A DNA stretch of 8,516 nt, taken from Paracoccaceae bacterium. Lineage in GTDB: Bacteria > Pseudomonadota > Alphaproteobacteria > Rhodobacterales > Rhodobacteraceae. The stretch spans positions 1 to 8,516 of the forward strand of contig JAESRD010000397.1 in NCBI GenBank assembly GCA_016764835.1. Reading direction: 5' to 3'. Numbering within the stretch: position 1 is the stretch's first letter; each line of letters starts with the position of its first letter. Made by a program: the position numbers and the translations under genes. Positions 1-6,909 of the stretch are shown here, piece by piece. The notes beneath the pieces are model-generated. The model ran no database searches. It saw nothing but the letters and a program-made list of their open reading frames with translations, and was not told the DNA's origin.

Positions 1-361
1 CGGGCGGCTGATCCGTGGCGCGCCGGCCATCGGCCCAGCGCAATGCATCGGCCAAGGCAGCGTCATTTTCCGGCCCGTTTGGGTCTGCGGCTTTGCGCAG
101 CTCTGCCGGGTCTGTGGCCCGCAAGCCAAAGATATTGACCGCCCGAAACGCGCCAAAGCCCAGCGCCCGCGCCCGGCGTTCACAGCGCTCAATGGTCGGG
201 TCATTATGCGCTTCGGTGGCTTTGGACGGGTTGAGCATAATGTACAAAAGACCCGGCTTGGTGGCGTCCCATTCGCGAGTGAGCGCATAGCGAAATGTCT
301 CGCATTGCGAGTAATCGGCTGATGAGATTGTACCGTCTTGCGCGTGCTGGCGGCTGATCAT
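1..361 (-). CDS. DUF1643 domain-containing protein, 3' end outside the window
   Basis: The function is unknown; DUF1643 is a family of small, probably cytosolic bacterial proteins. I read this frame directly from the minus strand: 120 residues are visible before the window edge, and the C-terminus is missing. The family pattern is clear: [13 protein letters not shown] at residues 38-50, then [13 protein letters not shown] at 53-65, GFG at 68-70, [10 protein letters not shown] at 76-85, and a [11 protein letters not shown] stretch at 93-103. The ATG at 361-359 overlaps the truB stop as ATGA. No Shine-Dalgarno-like sequence precedes it (the bases read CCGGTGACTGACCCTCA), so translation probably depends on ribosomes finishing truB. 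This coupling suggests the gene is expressed with rbfA and truB, but says nothing firm about its activity. The family assignment is confident; any role in RNA metabolism would be speculation from the neighbours. Confidence 0.85.
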   Translation of the reverse strand, partial: MISRQHAQDGTISSADYSQCETFRYALTREWDATKPGLLYIMLNPSKATEAHNDPTIERCERRARALGFGAFRAVNIFGLRATDPAELRKAADPNGPENDAALADALRWADGRRATDQPP

Positions 362-1281
362 TGAGGGTCAGTCACCGGCTGCACAAACACCCGCGACGGA
401 TGCAACTCACCGCCCATATAGCGGCCAATAGCAATCGGCTGGCCGTCATGGCTGGCCCAACATTCAGCGCCATATTCGATGGCGGATGTGGCGATAACAC
501 TGGCCGGGTTGCCGTTGCGCAGACGCGCCACGCTCATCGCCGGGCAGGTGGCTTGCGGCAGATCGCCAAGTGCCGTCTCTATTGGCAAAAGCAGGGCGTC
601 GAGTTCGGCATGGCTCTTGCCTTCGAGCGCTTCCATCAGCGTGCCATTTTCCACATCAAACGGCCCAGACCAGACCCGCCGCAGGGTGACCACATGGCCC
701 AAACAGCCAAGCAATTGCCCAAGATCGCGGGCGATTGCCCGCACATAGCCGCCTTTGCCGCAGGTCATCTCTAGCGTGACATGGTCGGCATCTGGCCGGT
801 CGGTTAGCACCAGCTCTTCAACCCAGAGCGGCCGGGCCGATAATTCAACATCAGTGCCCGCGCGGGCAAGCGCATAGGCGCGTTCGCCGTTGATTTTGAC
901 AGCCGAAAAGGCAGGCGGCACCTGCATTACATCGCCGATAAACGTGGCTAGCCCGGCAATGATCTCGTCATCCGTGGGGCGCAAATCGCTCTGCGCGGTG
1001 ACTTCGCCCTCGGCGTCATCGGTGTTGGTCGCCTGGCCCAGCCGCACTGTAAATTCGTAGCATTTTAGCGCATCGGTTATGTAGGGCACGGTTTTGGTCG
1101 CCTCGCCCAAGGCCACGGCCAACACCCCGGTTGCTGCCGGATCAAGCGTACCGGCATGGCCAGCTTTCTTGGCGCCAAACAGATATTTGATCTTATTGAC
1201 CACTGCGGTCGAGGTCGGACCTGCTGGTTTATCAATAACCAACCACCCCGAAACGTCCCGTCCTTTTTTGCGCCGTGCCAT
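358..1281 (-). CDS. truB: tRNA pseudouridine(55) synthase TruB
   Basis: TruB converts uridine 55 in the T-loop of tRNAs to pseudouridine, in the cytoplasm and without a cofactor. The protein has 307 residues, a normal length. The N-terminal [17 protein letters not shown] motif is at 12-28. The catalytic motif [15 protein letters not shown] is at 40-54, with D47 as the expected nucleophile. The conserved tyrosine is Y75 in CYEF. The [22 protein letters not shown] block spans 119-140, and the [15 protein letters not shown] block (174-188) holds the conserved arginine R181. A PUA-like tail ends around [10 protein letters not shown]. The ATG at 1281 has an AGGAGA ribosome binding site (1287-1292) five bases upstream, which settles the start. 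The gene lies 32 bases after the phosphodiester glycosidase gene and overlaps the following DUF1643 gene by four bases. The rbfA-truB association is classical, but here another gene sits between them. Confidence 0.97.
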   Translation of the reverse strand: MARRKKGRDVSGWLVIDKPAGPTSTAVVNKIKYLFGAKKAGHAGTLDPAATGVLAVALGEATKTVPYITDALKCYEFTVRLGQATNTDDAEGEVTAQSDLRPTDDEIIAGLATFIGDVMQVPPAFSAVKINGERAYALARAGTDVELSARPLWVEELVLTDRPDADHVTLEMTCGKGGYVRAIARDLGQLLGCLGHVVTLRRVWSGPFDVENGTLMEALEGKSHAELDALLLPIETALGDLPQATCPAMSVARLRNGNPASVIATSAIEYGAECWASHDGQPIAIGRYMGGELHPSRVFVQPVTDPQ

Positions 1282-1313
1282 TGCTGTCTCCTGCTCATGG
1301 AAGAGCGGCGGGA

Positions 1314-2054
1314 TTAGTCGCCCGCAGCGCTGGGGTCAACCGTGCTTAGCACACCGATGATTGGCCCCATGGTGAAGCCAAGGTCAGAGCGGCCGAGTGA
1401 CGGGGCGTGCAGCCGCGAGATATTGCCATCGAGAAACAGCGCTTGGTCGAGGCCGAGATGGTCACGAAACAACCGGCCAAATTGGTGAAAATTTACCGGC
1501 TGGTTTGAGATGGCGAACACGGTTTGGCCGCCGCCGGTGCCGACGCCATTGCGGTAATAATATGATGTTGAATGCGCGAGGAAGCGCGGGTGCAGCGCAC
1601 CGTCGATCACCAGCATTGGCCCAGATTGAGTGGCATAGCGGCAGGTGGGGGCGGCGCTGCGGTAAGCAAGCGTCTCGTAAACCCGTGGCGCATCGCTACC
1701 AAAGCACAGCACACCGTTTGGCAGCAGGCCAAAGTTGCCGGGCCCGTCAGAGGTAATCAGCCTATGCTGCTCAACCCCGCCTTCGATATATAGCCCAACA
1801 GGGCTGCGGTCTGGCTGGTACATGCCAGCATTCATTGCGAAAAGTAGGCTTTGGCCAATATGCGCGGCCTCGACGGCCCTAAAGCTGCCAAGCGGGCTGG
1901 CATTAGCTCCGTTGAGAAACAGGCGGATGTCATCATCCGGGGCCAGACTGCAAATCGTGTAGGACAGCGTGTCATAAACCGTGTCATGGCACTCAACCGC
2001 TTGGGCGGTGCCAGTGCAGAGCAGCGCAAGCAGGGCCAGCGCCGTTCTGATCAT
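1314..2054 (-). CDS. Exported phosphodiester glycosidase family protein (NAGPA/DUF2233 domain)
   Basis: This 246-residue protein begins with a classical signal peptide: MIRT, a hydrophobic core of Ala and Leu, and a likely cleavage site after AQA at residue 19. It should therefore act in the periplasm or outside the cell. The rest matches the phosphodiester glycosidase (NAGPA-like, formerly DUF2233) fold: [10 protein letters not shown] at 70-79, PVGLYIEGG at 85-93, [13 protein letters not shown] at 107-119, [12 protein letters not shown] at 141-152, RNGVG at 168-172, [17 protein letters not shown] at 180-196, and [13 protein letters not shown] at 207-218. The last two segments are hallmarks of the family. 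Members related to human NAGPA cleave sugar phosphodiesters, but the bacterial substrate is unknown and I do not assign one. The ATG at 2054 overlaps the rbfA stop as ATGA; AGGA at 2064-2067, inside rbfA, is a plausible binding site nine bases away. A lipoprotein is unlikely because the residue before the signal-peptide cysteine is Leu. Confidence 0.88.
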   Translation of the reverse strand: MIRTALALLALLCTGTAQAVECHDTVYDTLSYTICSLAPDDDIRLFLNGANASPLGSFRAVEAAHIGQSLLFAMNAGMYQPDRSPVGLYIEGGVEQHRLITSDGPGNFGLLPNGVLCFGSDAPRVYETLAYRSAAPTCRYATQSGPMLVIDGALHPRFLAHSTSYYYRNGVGTGGGQTVFAISNQPVNFHQFGRLFRDHLGLDQALFLDGNISRLHAPSLGRSDLGFTMGPIIGVLSTVDPSAAGD

Positions 2055-2446
2055 TTATCTAGGTCCTGTTTGACATTATCTTCTGCCAGCAACCGCTTGG
2101 TTTCATCCATACGGTCAAAGGTGTCATCCAACTCAAACCGCAGTTCGGGCGAATGTTTGAGCCGCAGGTTCTTGGTGATGATCCAACGCAGCTCTTGCTT
2201 GTTGCGGCGCAAGGCGTCGAGCACTTCGTCTTTGTCACCGCCGCCAAGCGGCAAGATAAAGACGGTGGCGATCTTGAGGTCGGGCGACGCCCGGACCTCG
2301 CCCACAGTGATCGACAGCCCATAAAGGACGGGGTCATGCAACTTGCTCTGCAAGAACACAGTCGAAAGCTCGCGGCGGATAACCTCACCGATGCGGAGCT
2401 GGCGCTGCGAAGGCGCGCCGTGATTGTTAAAACGTTTCTTTGCCAT
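2051..2446 (-). CDS. rbfA: 30S ribosome-binding factor RbfA
   Basis: RbfA is a small KH-fold protein that binds the immature 30S subunit near the 5' end of 16S rRNA; it helps late maturation and cold growth. The frame encodes MAKKRF, then PSQRQLRIGEVIRREL, DPVLYGLSITVGEVRASPDLKIATVFILPLG, the RRNKQELRWIITKNLRLKHSPELRFELDDTFDRMDE segment, and a charged tail, all typical of RbfA. From the ATG at 2446 it has 131 residues. An in-frame ATG at 2455 would add MRP. I chose 2446 because family members usually begin MA(K/N)xRF and a weak GAGA precedes it; neither start has a strong ribosome binding site. It is the first gene of the minus-strand operon, divergent from dapB, and not visibly joined to nusA or infB. 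Its stop overlaps the start of the glycosidase gene. Confidence 0.95.
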   Translation of the reverse strand: MAKKRFNNHGAPSQRQLRIGEVIRRELSTVFLQSKLHDPVLYGLSITVGEVRASPDLKIATVFILPLGGGDKDEVLDALRRNKQELRWIITKNLRLKHSPELRFELDDTFDRMDETKRLLAEDNVKQDLDK

Positions 2447-2544
2447 AGGTCTCATTTAGGGCTTTGGCCGGGGCTTGCCAAGCGAGGCTTTGCTGTTTGC
2501 TTTGCGCAGGGTAAGAGGGCGAGGCTATTACAGGAGAACCGATC
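2447..2544. promoter_or_regulatory. Divergent rbfA / dapB intergenic region
   Basis: This stretch of about 98 bases must carry the promoters for both the leftward rbfA operon and rightward dapB. I see no confident sigma-70 pair on either strand. It contains an 11-base palindrome, GCTTGCCAAGC (2473-2483), and a nearby run where TTTGC recurs about every six bases (2489-2505), which could be protein-binding sites or chance. The dapB ribosome binding site AGGAG is at 2532-2536. The regulatory role is inferred from the divergent gene arrangement. Confidence 0.45.
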
Positions 2545-3354
2545 ATGAGTGAGCTACCGGGAATTGTCGTCACAGGGGCCTCTGGGCGTATGGGGCAGAT
2601 GTTGCTGAAGACCGTGATCGGGTCTGATAAAGTGCGGCTTGTTGGGGCGCTGGAGCGGCCGGGCCATGATTGGGTCACCGTCGATATTGGCGTGGCCCTT
2701 GGTGGCCAGCCTATTGGGCTGCTGGTGGCTGATGATCCGGCGGCGTGTTTTGCCGGGGCGCAGGCAGTGGTTGATTTTACAGCGCCCGCCGTGACCGTGA
2801 GCTTTGCGCCGCTGGCTGCCGCCGCCGGTGCGGCGCATATTATTGGCACAACCGGGCTGGAGCCCGCGGATATCGCCGCGCTGGATGCTGTCGCCAAAAC
2901 CGGCGTGATTGTGCGCGCGGGCAATATGAGCCTTGGGGTCAACTTGCTGACCAGCCTTGTGCAAAAGGTCGCCGCAGCACTTGATGATGATTTCGACATT
3001 GAAATCGTCGAGGCGCACCACCGGCATAAGGTCGATGCGCCATCGGGCACAGCGCTCATGCTCGGCGAGGCGGCAGCGGCAGGGCGAGGTGTGGTGTTGA
3101 GTGACGTGTCAGACCGGGCGCGGGACGGCTTGTCCGGCGCGCGCAAACGCGGCGATATTGGCTTTGCCGTGGTGCGGGGTGGCGATATTGTTGGCGAACA
3201 CGAGGTGATTTTCGCGGCAATGGGCGAACAGATACGGCTGCGCCATGTGGCGACAGACCGGGCGCTGTTTGCCAAAGGCGCGCTAAGGGCTGCGCTTTGG
3301 GCGCAGGGCCGCGCGCCGGGGGCCTATGACATGATGGATGTTTTGGGGCTTTAG
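2545..3354 (+). CDS. dapB: 4-hydroxy-tetrahydrodipicolinate reductase
   Basis: DapB reduces 4-hydroxy-tetrahydrodipicolinate to tetrahydrodipicolinate with NAD(P)H, in the cytoplasm. The pathway leads to meso-diaminopimelate for peptidoglycan and to lysine. The 269-residue length is normal. The N-terminal Rossmann motif GASGRMGQ is at 11-18. VVDFTAP and IIGTTGL follow in the nucleotide-binding half. The signature [15 protein letters not shown] starts at residue 156, with H158 and K162 matching the catalytic His and Lys of the E. coli enzyme. [26 protein letters not shown] and the [15 protein letters not shown] helix complete the C-terminal domain. The ATG at 2545 has AGGAG eight bases upstream. 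The gene stands alone on its strand: it is divergent from rbfA and converges on the DUF1674 gene with 15 bases between the stops. Confidence 0.97.
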   Translation: MSELPGIVVTGASGRMGQMLLKTVIGSDKVRLVGALERPGHDWVTVDIGVALGGQPIGLLVADDPAACFAGAQAVVDFTAPAVTVSFAPLAAAAGAAHIIGTTGLEPADIAALDAVAKTGVIVRAGNMSLGVNLLTSLVQKVAAALDDDFDIEIVEAHHRHKVDAPSGTALMLGEAAAAGRGVVLSDVSDRARDGLSGARKRGDIGFAVVRGGDIVGEHEVIFAAMGEQIRLRHVATDRALFAKGALRAALWAQGRAPGAYDMMDVLGL

Positions 3355-3374
3355 CTTCAGCCGGGTCAGCTAAA
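3350..3374. terminator. Inverted repeat spanning two convergent stop codons
   Basis: TTTAGCT (3350-3356) and AGCTAAA (3368-3374) are perfect 7-bp arms around an 11-base loop. The dapB stop (TAG, 3352-3354) lies in one arm, and the stop of the opposite DUF1674 gene (CTA on the plus strand, 3370-3372) lies in the other. The position between convergent genes suggests a bidirectional transcript end, but the stem is AT-rich and no run of T follows in either direction. It is therefore not a standard intrinsic terminator. It may simply reflect two TAG stops close together. Confidence 0.3.
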
Positions 3375-3549
3375 AATCGACGGCAATGCCTTTGCGCTCC
3401 CAGTCGCCAAAGCGGACAGGTTCTGGGCCGTCGCGCCCGCCCAGCTCTTTGGGCAAGGCGGCGTTTTTGGCCGCTTGTTTGCGGCGGGTCTCGGCCTCGG
3501 CAAGGGCGCGTTTGGCGGCGTCGGGCAGGTCTGGCGTGGCTTTGGTCAT
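3370..3549 (-). CDS. DUF1674 protein, probable succinate dehydrogenase assembly factor 4 homologue
   Basis: I read this 59-residue gene directly from the minus strand. It begins MTKATPDLPDAAKRALAEAE, continues with a basic, Ala-rich helix (TRRKQAAKNA), and ends with the family signature: LPKELGGRDGPEPVRFGDWE, then RKGIAVDF at the C-terminus. That ending defines DUF1674, the family of eukaryotic SDHAF4/Sdh8, which protects the flavinated SdhA subunit before complex II is assembled. The same role in this bacterium is inferred. It has no signal peptide or membrane segment. The ATG at 3549 has AGGA (3559-3562) nine bases upstream. It converges on dapB and is divergent from rsmB. Its length is normal for the family, and the C-terminal signature makes the call firm. 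Confidence 0.9.
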   Translation of the reverse strand: MTKATPDLPDAAKRALAEAETRRKQAAKNAALPKELGGRDGPEPVRFGDWERKGIAVDF

Positions 3550-3668
3550 GACGTGGTGTCCTATTAGACGGCTCTAGTTTTCATTAGGCAGGTGGGCATG
3601 CAGGTTCTTGAAACAAGAGGGCCGCTGGGATAGGCCAACGCGATTAGCATATTTTCGGAGAATGAACC
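3550..3668. promoter_or_regulatory. Divergent intergenic region between the DUF1674 gene and rsmB
   Basis: These 119 bases separate two divergent genes and should hold a promoter for each. On the plus strand TTGAAA (3608-3613) is a fair -35 element. At the usual 17-base spacing it faces only TAGGCC (3631-3636), a poor -10, so I do not assign a start site. Nothing convincing is visible for the leftward gene. The rsmB ribosome binding site GGAG is at 3657-3660. No small gene or structured RNA is apparent. Confidence 0.4.
3606..3618. repeat. Small inverted repeat TCTTG-AAA-CAAGA
   Basis: Perfect 5-bp arms flank a 3-base centre, about 50 bases upstream of the rsmB start, and overlap the only fair -35-like hexamer (TTGAAA). 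The position would suit an operator, but a repeat this short can arise by chance. Confidence 0.3.
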
Positions 3669-5021
3669 ATGGCCGCAGGGCAGGGGCAAGCGAAAGCACA
3701 AAGTAAGGCCAGCGGTGATGGCTCCAGTTCGGGTGCGGTCCCAAGCGCGGGCCTTGGGCCGCGCAAAGCGGCGCTGCGCTTGGTTGGCGGCGTGCTGAGC
3801 GAAGGCAAATTGCTGCCAGAAATGGCGCATGAGCCATTTTTTGCTGCTTTGCCGCCAGACGGGCGGGCGCGGGCGCAGCGGCTGGCTTTGCAAGTGCTGC
3901 GGTCAATGAGCCGGGCCGACAAGCTGCTCGAACCGCATTTGAGCCGTAAGCCGCCTTTGGCCGTGCGCAATGTTTTGCGGCTGGGTGTGGTTGAGCTGAT
4001 GGACGGCGAGGCGGCGCATGGTGTGGTGAATGATCTGGTGACGATCATTGCCAAGGGCAAACGCACGCAGAATTACAAAGGCTTGGTTAACGCGGTGCTG
4101 CGCAAGATGGCCGGGCAAGAAGATTTGGCACAGGCTTGGGCCAAACTGACCGTGCCGCGCCTGCCAAACTGGCTGCGTCAGCCGCTGGTCCATGCGTGGG
4201 GGCGGCCTGCTATTGTCGCGGCTGAGGCGGCGCATTTCGTTGGGGCTGCGCTTGATATTACGCCGCGCGGTGGAAATGGAGAGGCTTTGGCCGAGCGCCT
4301 GAAGGGCAGGCTTTTGCCGACAGGGACTATTCGGCTTGATGGCGCGCGGCAGGTCTCGGCCCTGACCGGCTTTGAGGCCGGCGAATGGTGGGTGCAAGAC
4401 GCTGCAGCTGCGCTGCCTGCGCGCATTTTGAACGCTCAAGCCGGGGAAACCGTGTTGGACCTGTGCGCCGCACCGGGCGGCAAGACCATGCAGATGGTGG
4501 CGGCAGGGGCCACGGTGACGGCGGTTGATAGCTCAGCCACGCGGCTGGAGCGGCTGGAGGAGAACCTTTGGCGCACCCGGCTAAAAGCCGAGGTGATCTG
4601 CGCCGATGCGCTGACATTTGAGGGCGGGCCATATGATGCTATATTGCTCGATGCGCCCTGTTCGGCGACCGGCACGGTGCGGCGCCATGCTGACCTGCCA
4701 CATGCGAAAGATGGCTCTGGATTCTTTGAGCTGATCGCACTGCAAACGCAGATGCTCGACCATGCTTTGAGCCTGCTCAAGCCCGGCGGACGGCTGATTT
4801 ATTGCGCCTGTTCGCTGCTGCCTGATGAGGGCGAGGTGCAGGTTGAAGAAGCGCTGGCGCGCCATGATGGGCTAGTGGCCGACAAGACCGCGCTGGAGGT
4901 GCCCGGAGTCGCGCCAGAATGGCACACATCCGAAGGCGGTTTGCGGCTTTTGCCGGGCTATTGGCCCGATCAGGGCGGCATGGACGGCTTCTACATTGCC
5001 TGTTTGCGAAAGCCTGCGTGA
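3669..5021 (+). CDS. rsmB: 16S rRNA (cytosine(967)-C(5))-methyltransferase-type RsmB
   Basis: RsmB transfers a methyl group from S-adenosylmethionine to carbon 5 of a cytosine in 16S rRNA (C967 in E. coli). The 450-residue protein has a flexible Gln/Ala/Ser/Gly-rich start (about 1-28). A NusB-like RNA-binding domain follows (about 29-140), ending in GLVNAVLRKM, and then a Rossmann-type methyltransferase domain. The SAM motif VLDLCAAPGGKT begins at residue 262, and AVDSS is the next strand. DAPCSATGTVRRH carries C331, and IYCACSLLPDEGE carries C381; these are the release and nucleophile cysteines expected in RNA m5C methyltransferases. The usual Thr before the second Cys-Ser is Ala here. The ATG at 3669 has GGAG eight bases upstream. 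It is the first plus-strand gene after the divergent DUF1674 gene. The heparinase-family gene follows after about 117 bases. The exact target base is inferred from family membership. Confidence 0.93.
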   Translation: MAAGQGQAKAQSKASGDGSSSGAVPSAGLGPRKAALRLVGGVLSEGKLLPEMAHEPFFAALPPDGRARAQRLALQVLRSMSRADKLLEPHLSRKPPLAVRNVLRLGVVELMDGEAAHGVVNDLVTIIAKGKRTQNYKGLVNAVLRKMAGQEDLAQAWAKLTVPRLPNWLRQPLVHAWGRPAIVAAEAAHFVGAALDITPRGGNGEALAERLKGRLLPTGTIRLDGARQVSALTGFEAGEWWVQDAAAALPARILNAQAGETVLDLCAAPGGKTMQMVAAGATVTAVDSSATRLERLEENLWRTRLKAEVICADALTFEGGPYDAILLDAPCSATGTVRRHADLPHAKDGSGFFELIALQTQMLDHALSLLKPGGRLIYCACSLLPDEGEVQVEEALARHDGLVADKTALEVPGVAPEWHTSEGGLRLLPGYWPDQGGMDGFYIACLRKPA

Positions 5022-5138
5022 CTTGGACGCAAGGGGGCGGTATATTCGCGCCAATGACGGTATATGTTTGGCAAAAGACGGGCCAAATGCGGGCCGCAAT
5101 ACAGGGGCCAAAAGGCTCTGGGCAGAGGCAGCAGTAAC
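5022..5138. promoter_or_regulatory. rsmB to heparinase-family gap with CGGTATAT direct repeat
   Basis: If the next gene starts at the GTG at 5139, 117 bases are non-coding. The octamer CGGTATAT occurs twice, at 5038-5045 and 5058-5065. The offset is 20 bases, close to two helical turns, so both copies would face the same side of the DNA. TATATT (5041-5046) resembles a -10 element, but TTGGAC (5023-5028) is only 12 bases upstream, too close for a normal promoter. The repeats could be an operator for an internal promoter, but this is inference. If translation begins at the ATG at 5064, the second repeat would overlap the gene start. Confidence 0.35.
5125..5128 (+). promoter_or_regulatory. Ribosome binding site candidate (GAGG) for the GTG start at 5139
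   Basis: GAGG lies ten bases before GTG at 5139, whereas the in-frame ATG at 5064 has no purine-rich stretch at the right distance. This, together with family N-termini, is why I prefer the GTG start. Confidence 0.4.
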
Positions 5139-6896
5139 GTGGCCATTGGGCAATCATGGGCGGCGCGCGGGGCGCGCCTGACAAACCGCTATCACGCCCG
5201 CATGGCCGGGCGCACAGCGGCGGCGACAGGTTTTGTCTCTAGCCCTGAGCCGCGCACCATTGGCCGCTTTGCCAAGGGTCGCCAACTTGTTGCCGGTAAT
5301 TTCCTATTCTCAGGCCAACTTATTGAAGCGCCGGGCGCGTCGATCTGGGAGATAGGCCCCGAAGAGGCGGGCTTTGCCGCCGAGCTGCACGGCTTTGGCT
5401 GGCTTGATGATCTGGCCGCTATTGGCGATGCCAAAGCCCGTGACCGGGCGCAAACATGGCTGTTTGACTGGATACGGCGCTACGGCGATGGCACGGGGCC
5501 GGGCTGGTCGCCTGATCTTACCGGGCGACGGTTGATCCGCTGGATCAGCCATGCGCTGCTTATCTTGCGCGGCCAAGATAAGGGCAAATCTGACTTCTTC
5601 TATGCGTCTCTGACGCGGCAAAGCGTCTACCTTTCCAAACGTTGGCGTGTTGCCCGCCCCGGCCTGCCGCGCTTTGAGGCACTGACGGGTATGGTCTATG
5701 CGGGGCTCAGCCTTGAGGGCATGGAAAGCTACGCCGACCCGGCGATTGCCGCTTTGGCCAATGATTGTGCGCAGCATATCGACAGCGGTGGCGCGATCCC
5801 GACGCGCAACCCCGAAGAGCTGCTAGAGATATTCACCCTGCTGACATGGGCCGCGCAGTCGTTGGCCGAGGCCGCAAAACCCGCGCCCAAGCCGCTTCTG
5901 GCCGCGATTGCCCGCATCGCCCCTACCTTGCGCGGGTTGCGCCACTCTGACGGCGGCTTGGCCCGGTTTCATGGCGGTGGGCGCGGCATGGAAGGGCGGC
6001 TTGACCAAGCATTAGCTGCATCGGGCGTGCGCGACAGGCGCCGCTCTGGGCTGCATATGGGCTTTGCCCGCCTGTCAGCCGGGCGCACGACGCTTATTGC
6101 TGATGCCGCCAGCCCGCCCACCGGCGCGGCCAGCCATGAGGCTCATGCCTCGACACTGGCGTTTGAGCTGACATCGGGGCGCAGACAGCTGATTGTGAAC
6201 TGCGGCGCAGGCACGCCGTTTGGCGAAGAATGGCGCCGCGCCGGGCGGGCGACACCGTCGCATTCGACCCTCGGGGTTGAGGGCTATTCATCGGCCCGGC
6301 TGGCGCATCACCGCAGCGCCGCCACCCATGTTCGCGAGCGCCTGATTGATGGCCCAGATAAGGTACCGGCCGAGATCCGCGATGTCGGCGACAGAACCCG
6401 GCTGGAGATTGCCCATAATGGCTGGCAAAAGACCCACGGGCTAACCCATGCCCGTACGCTTGATCTTAGCTATGATGGCCGGACCCTGCGCGGCGAAGAC
6501 CTGCTGACCACGCTCAGCTCTGCCGACAAGCTGCGCTTTGACCGGGCGATGGATGATCTCAAACTCCAGGGTATCACCGTTTCAGTGCGGTTCCACCTGC
6601 ATCCAGAGGTCGAGGCCGCGCTGGACATGGGCGGCAAGGCCGTGTCGCTGACGCTCAAAAGCGGCGAAGTCTGGGTGTTTCAGCAGCGCGGAGACGCCCA
6701 ACTCACCCTTGAGCCGTCAGTTTTTCTTGAGAATGGGCGATTAAAGCCGCGTGCGTCAAAGCAGGTGGTTTTATCTGGCCGGGCAATGACATATGCGACC
6801 CGCATCCGCTGGACGTTGTCCAAGGCGAAGAGCACGCCAGATACGCTGCGAGATCTGGCCTCTGATGACCCATTTGCGGAAGTTGCGATAGAATGA
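5139..6896 (+). CDS. Heparinase II/III family protein
   Basis: With the GTG start the protein has 585 residues. An alternative ATG at 5064 would give 610 but adds a low-quality basic extension; ATG at 5202 would trim the conserved start. The N-terminal half (PEPRTIGRFAKGRQLVAGNFLFSGQLIEAPG, then WDLTGRRLIRWISHALLIL-like helices and LPRFEALTGMVYAGLSLEGME) is the helical toroid of this family. The C-terminal half, from about residue 305, is the Hepar_II_III beta-sandwich, with HAS at 336-338 and PSHSTLGVEG around H375, equivalents of conserved histidine motifs. Family members include polysaccharide lyases, but substrate and activity here are unknown. No signal peptide or membrane segment is visible, which is unexpected for a lyase. 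The gene lies 30 bases before purH on the same strand and is probably co-transcribed with it. I recall this protein next to purH in other Rhodobacterales, so the linkage may be conserved. Confidence 0.85.
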   Translation: MAIGQSWAARGARLTNRYHARMAGRTAAATGFVSSPEPRTIGRFAKGRQLVAGNFLFSGQLIEAPGASIWEIGPEEAGFAAELHGFGWLDDLAAIGDAKARDRAQTWLFDWIRRYGDGTGPGWSPDLTGRRLIRWISHALLILRGQDKGKSDFFYASLTRQSVYLSKRWRVARPGLPRFEALTGMVYAGLSLEGMESYADPAIAALANDCAQHIDSGGAIPTRNPEELLEIFTLLTWAAQSLAEAAKPAPKPLLAAIARIAPTLRGLRHSDGGLARFHGGGRGMEGRLDQALAASGVRDRRRSGLHMGFARLSAGRTTLIADAASPPTGAASHEAHASTLAFELTSGRRQLIVNCGAGTPFGEEWRRAGRATPSHSTLGVEGYSSARLAHHRSAATHVRERLIDGPDKVPAEIRDVGDRTRLEIAHNGWQKTHGLTHARTLDLSYDGRTLRGEDLLTTLSSADKLRFDRAMDDLKLQGITVSVRFHLHPEVEAALDMGGKAVSLTLKSGEVWVFQQRGDAQLTLEPSVFLENGRLKPRASKQVVLSGRAMTYATRIRWTLSKAKSTPDTLRDLASDDPFAEVAIE

Positions 6897-6909
6897 ACTG
6901 GACCTTTAC

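Noticed and set aside
15..290. A 91-codon plus-strand frame at the left edge
   Set aside because: It is the antisense of the DUF1643 gene, whose minus-strand translation carries a clear family signature.
2473..2483. Palindrome GCTTGCCAAGC between rbfA and dapB as a regulator site
   Set aside because: Five-base arms are too short to name an operator without a second copy or conservation; mentioned only in the intergenic entry.
2427..3275. A 282-codon open frame on the minus strand opposite dapB
   Set aside because: Its translation is a Ser/Ala/Pro/Thr-rich string with no family motif, as expected from the antisense of a GC-rich gene, while the plus strand encodes an unmistakable DapB.
3608..3636. 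A sigma-70 promoter TTGAAA with TAGGCC for rsmB
   Set aside because: The -35 is good but the -10 matches the consensus poorly, so I list only the intergenic region and not a promoter.
5054..5137. A small plus-strand frame (MTVYVWQKTG...) in the gap before the heparinase-family gene
   Set aside because: No ribosome binding site precedes it and I recognise no family; it lies in a short gap where such frames are expected by chance.
5064..5138. N-terminal extension of the heparinase-family protein from ATG at 5064
   Set aside because: The extra 25 residues (MFGKRRAKCG...) do not resemble family N-termini and no binding site precedes this ATG; GTG at 5139 fits better, though it is not proven.
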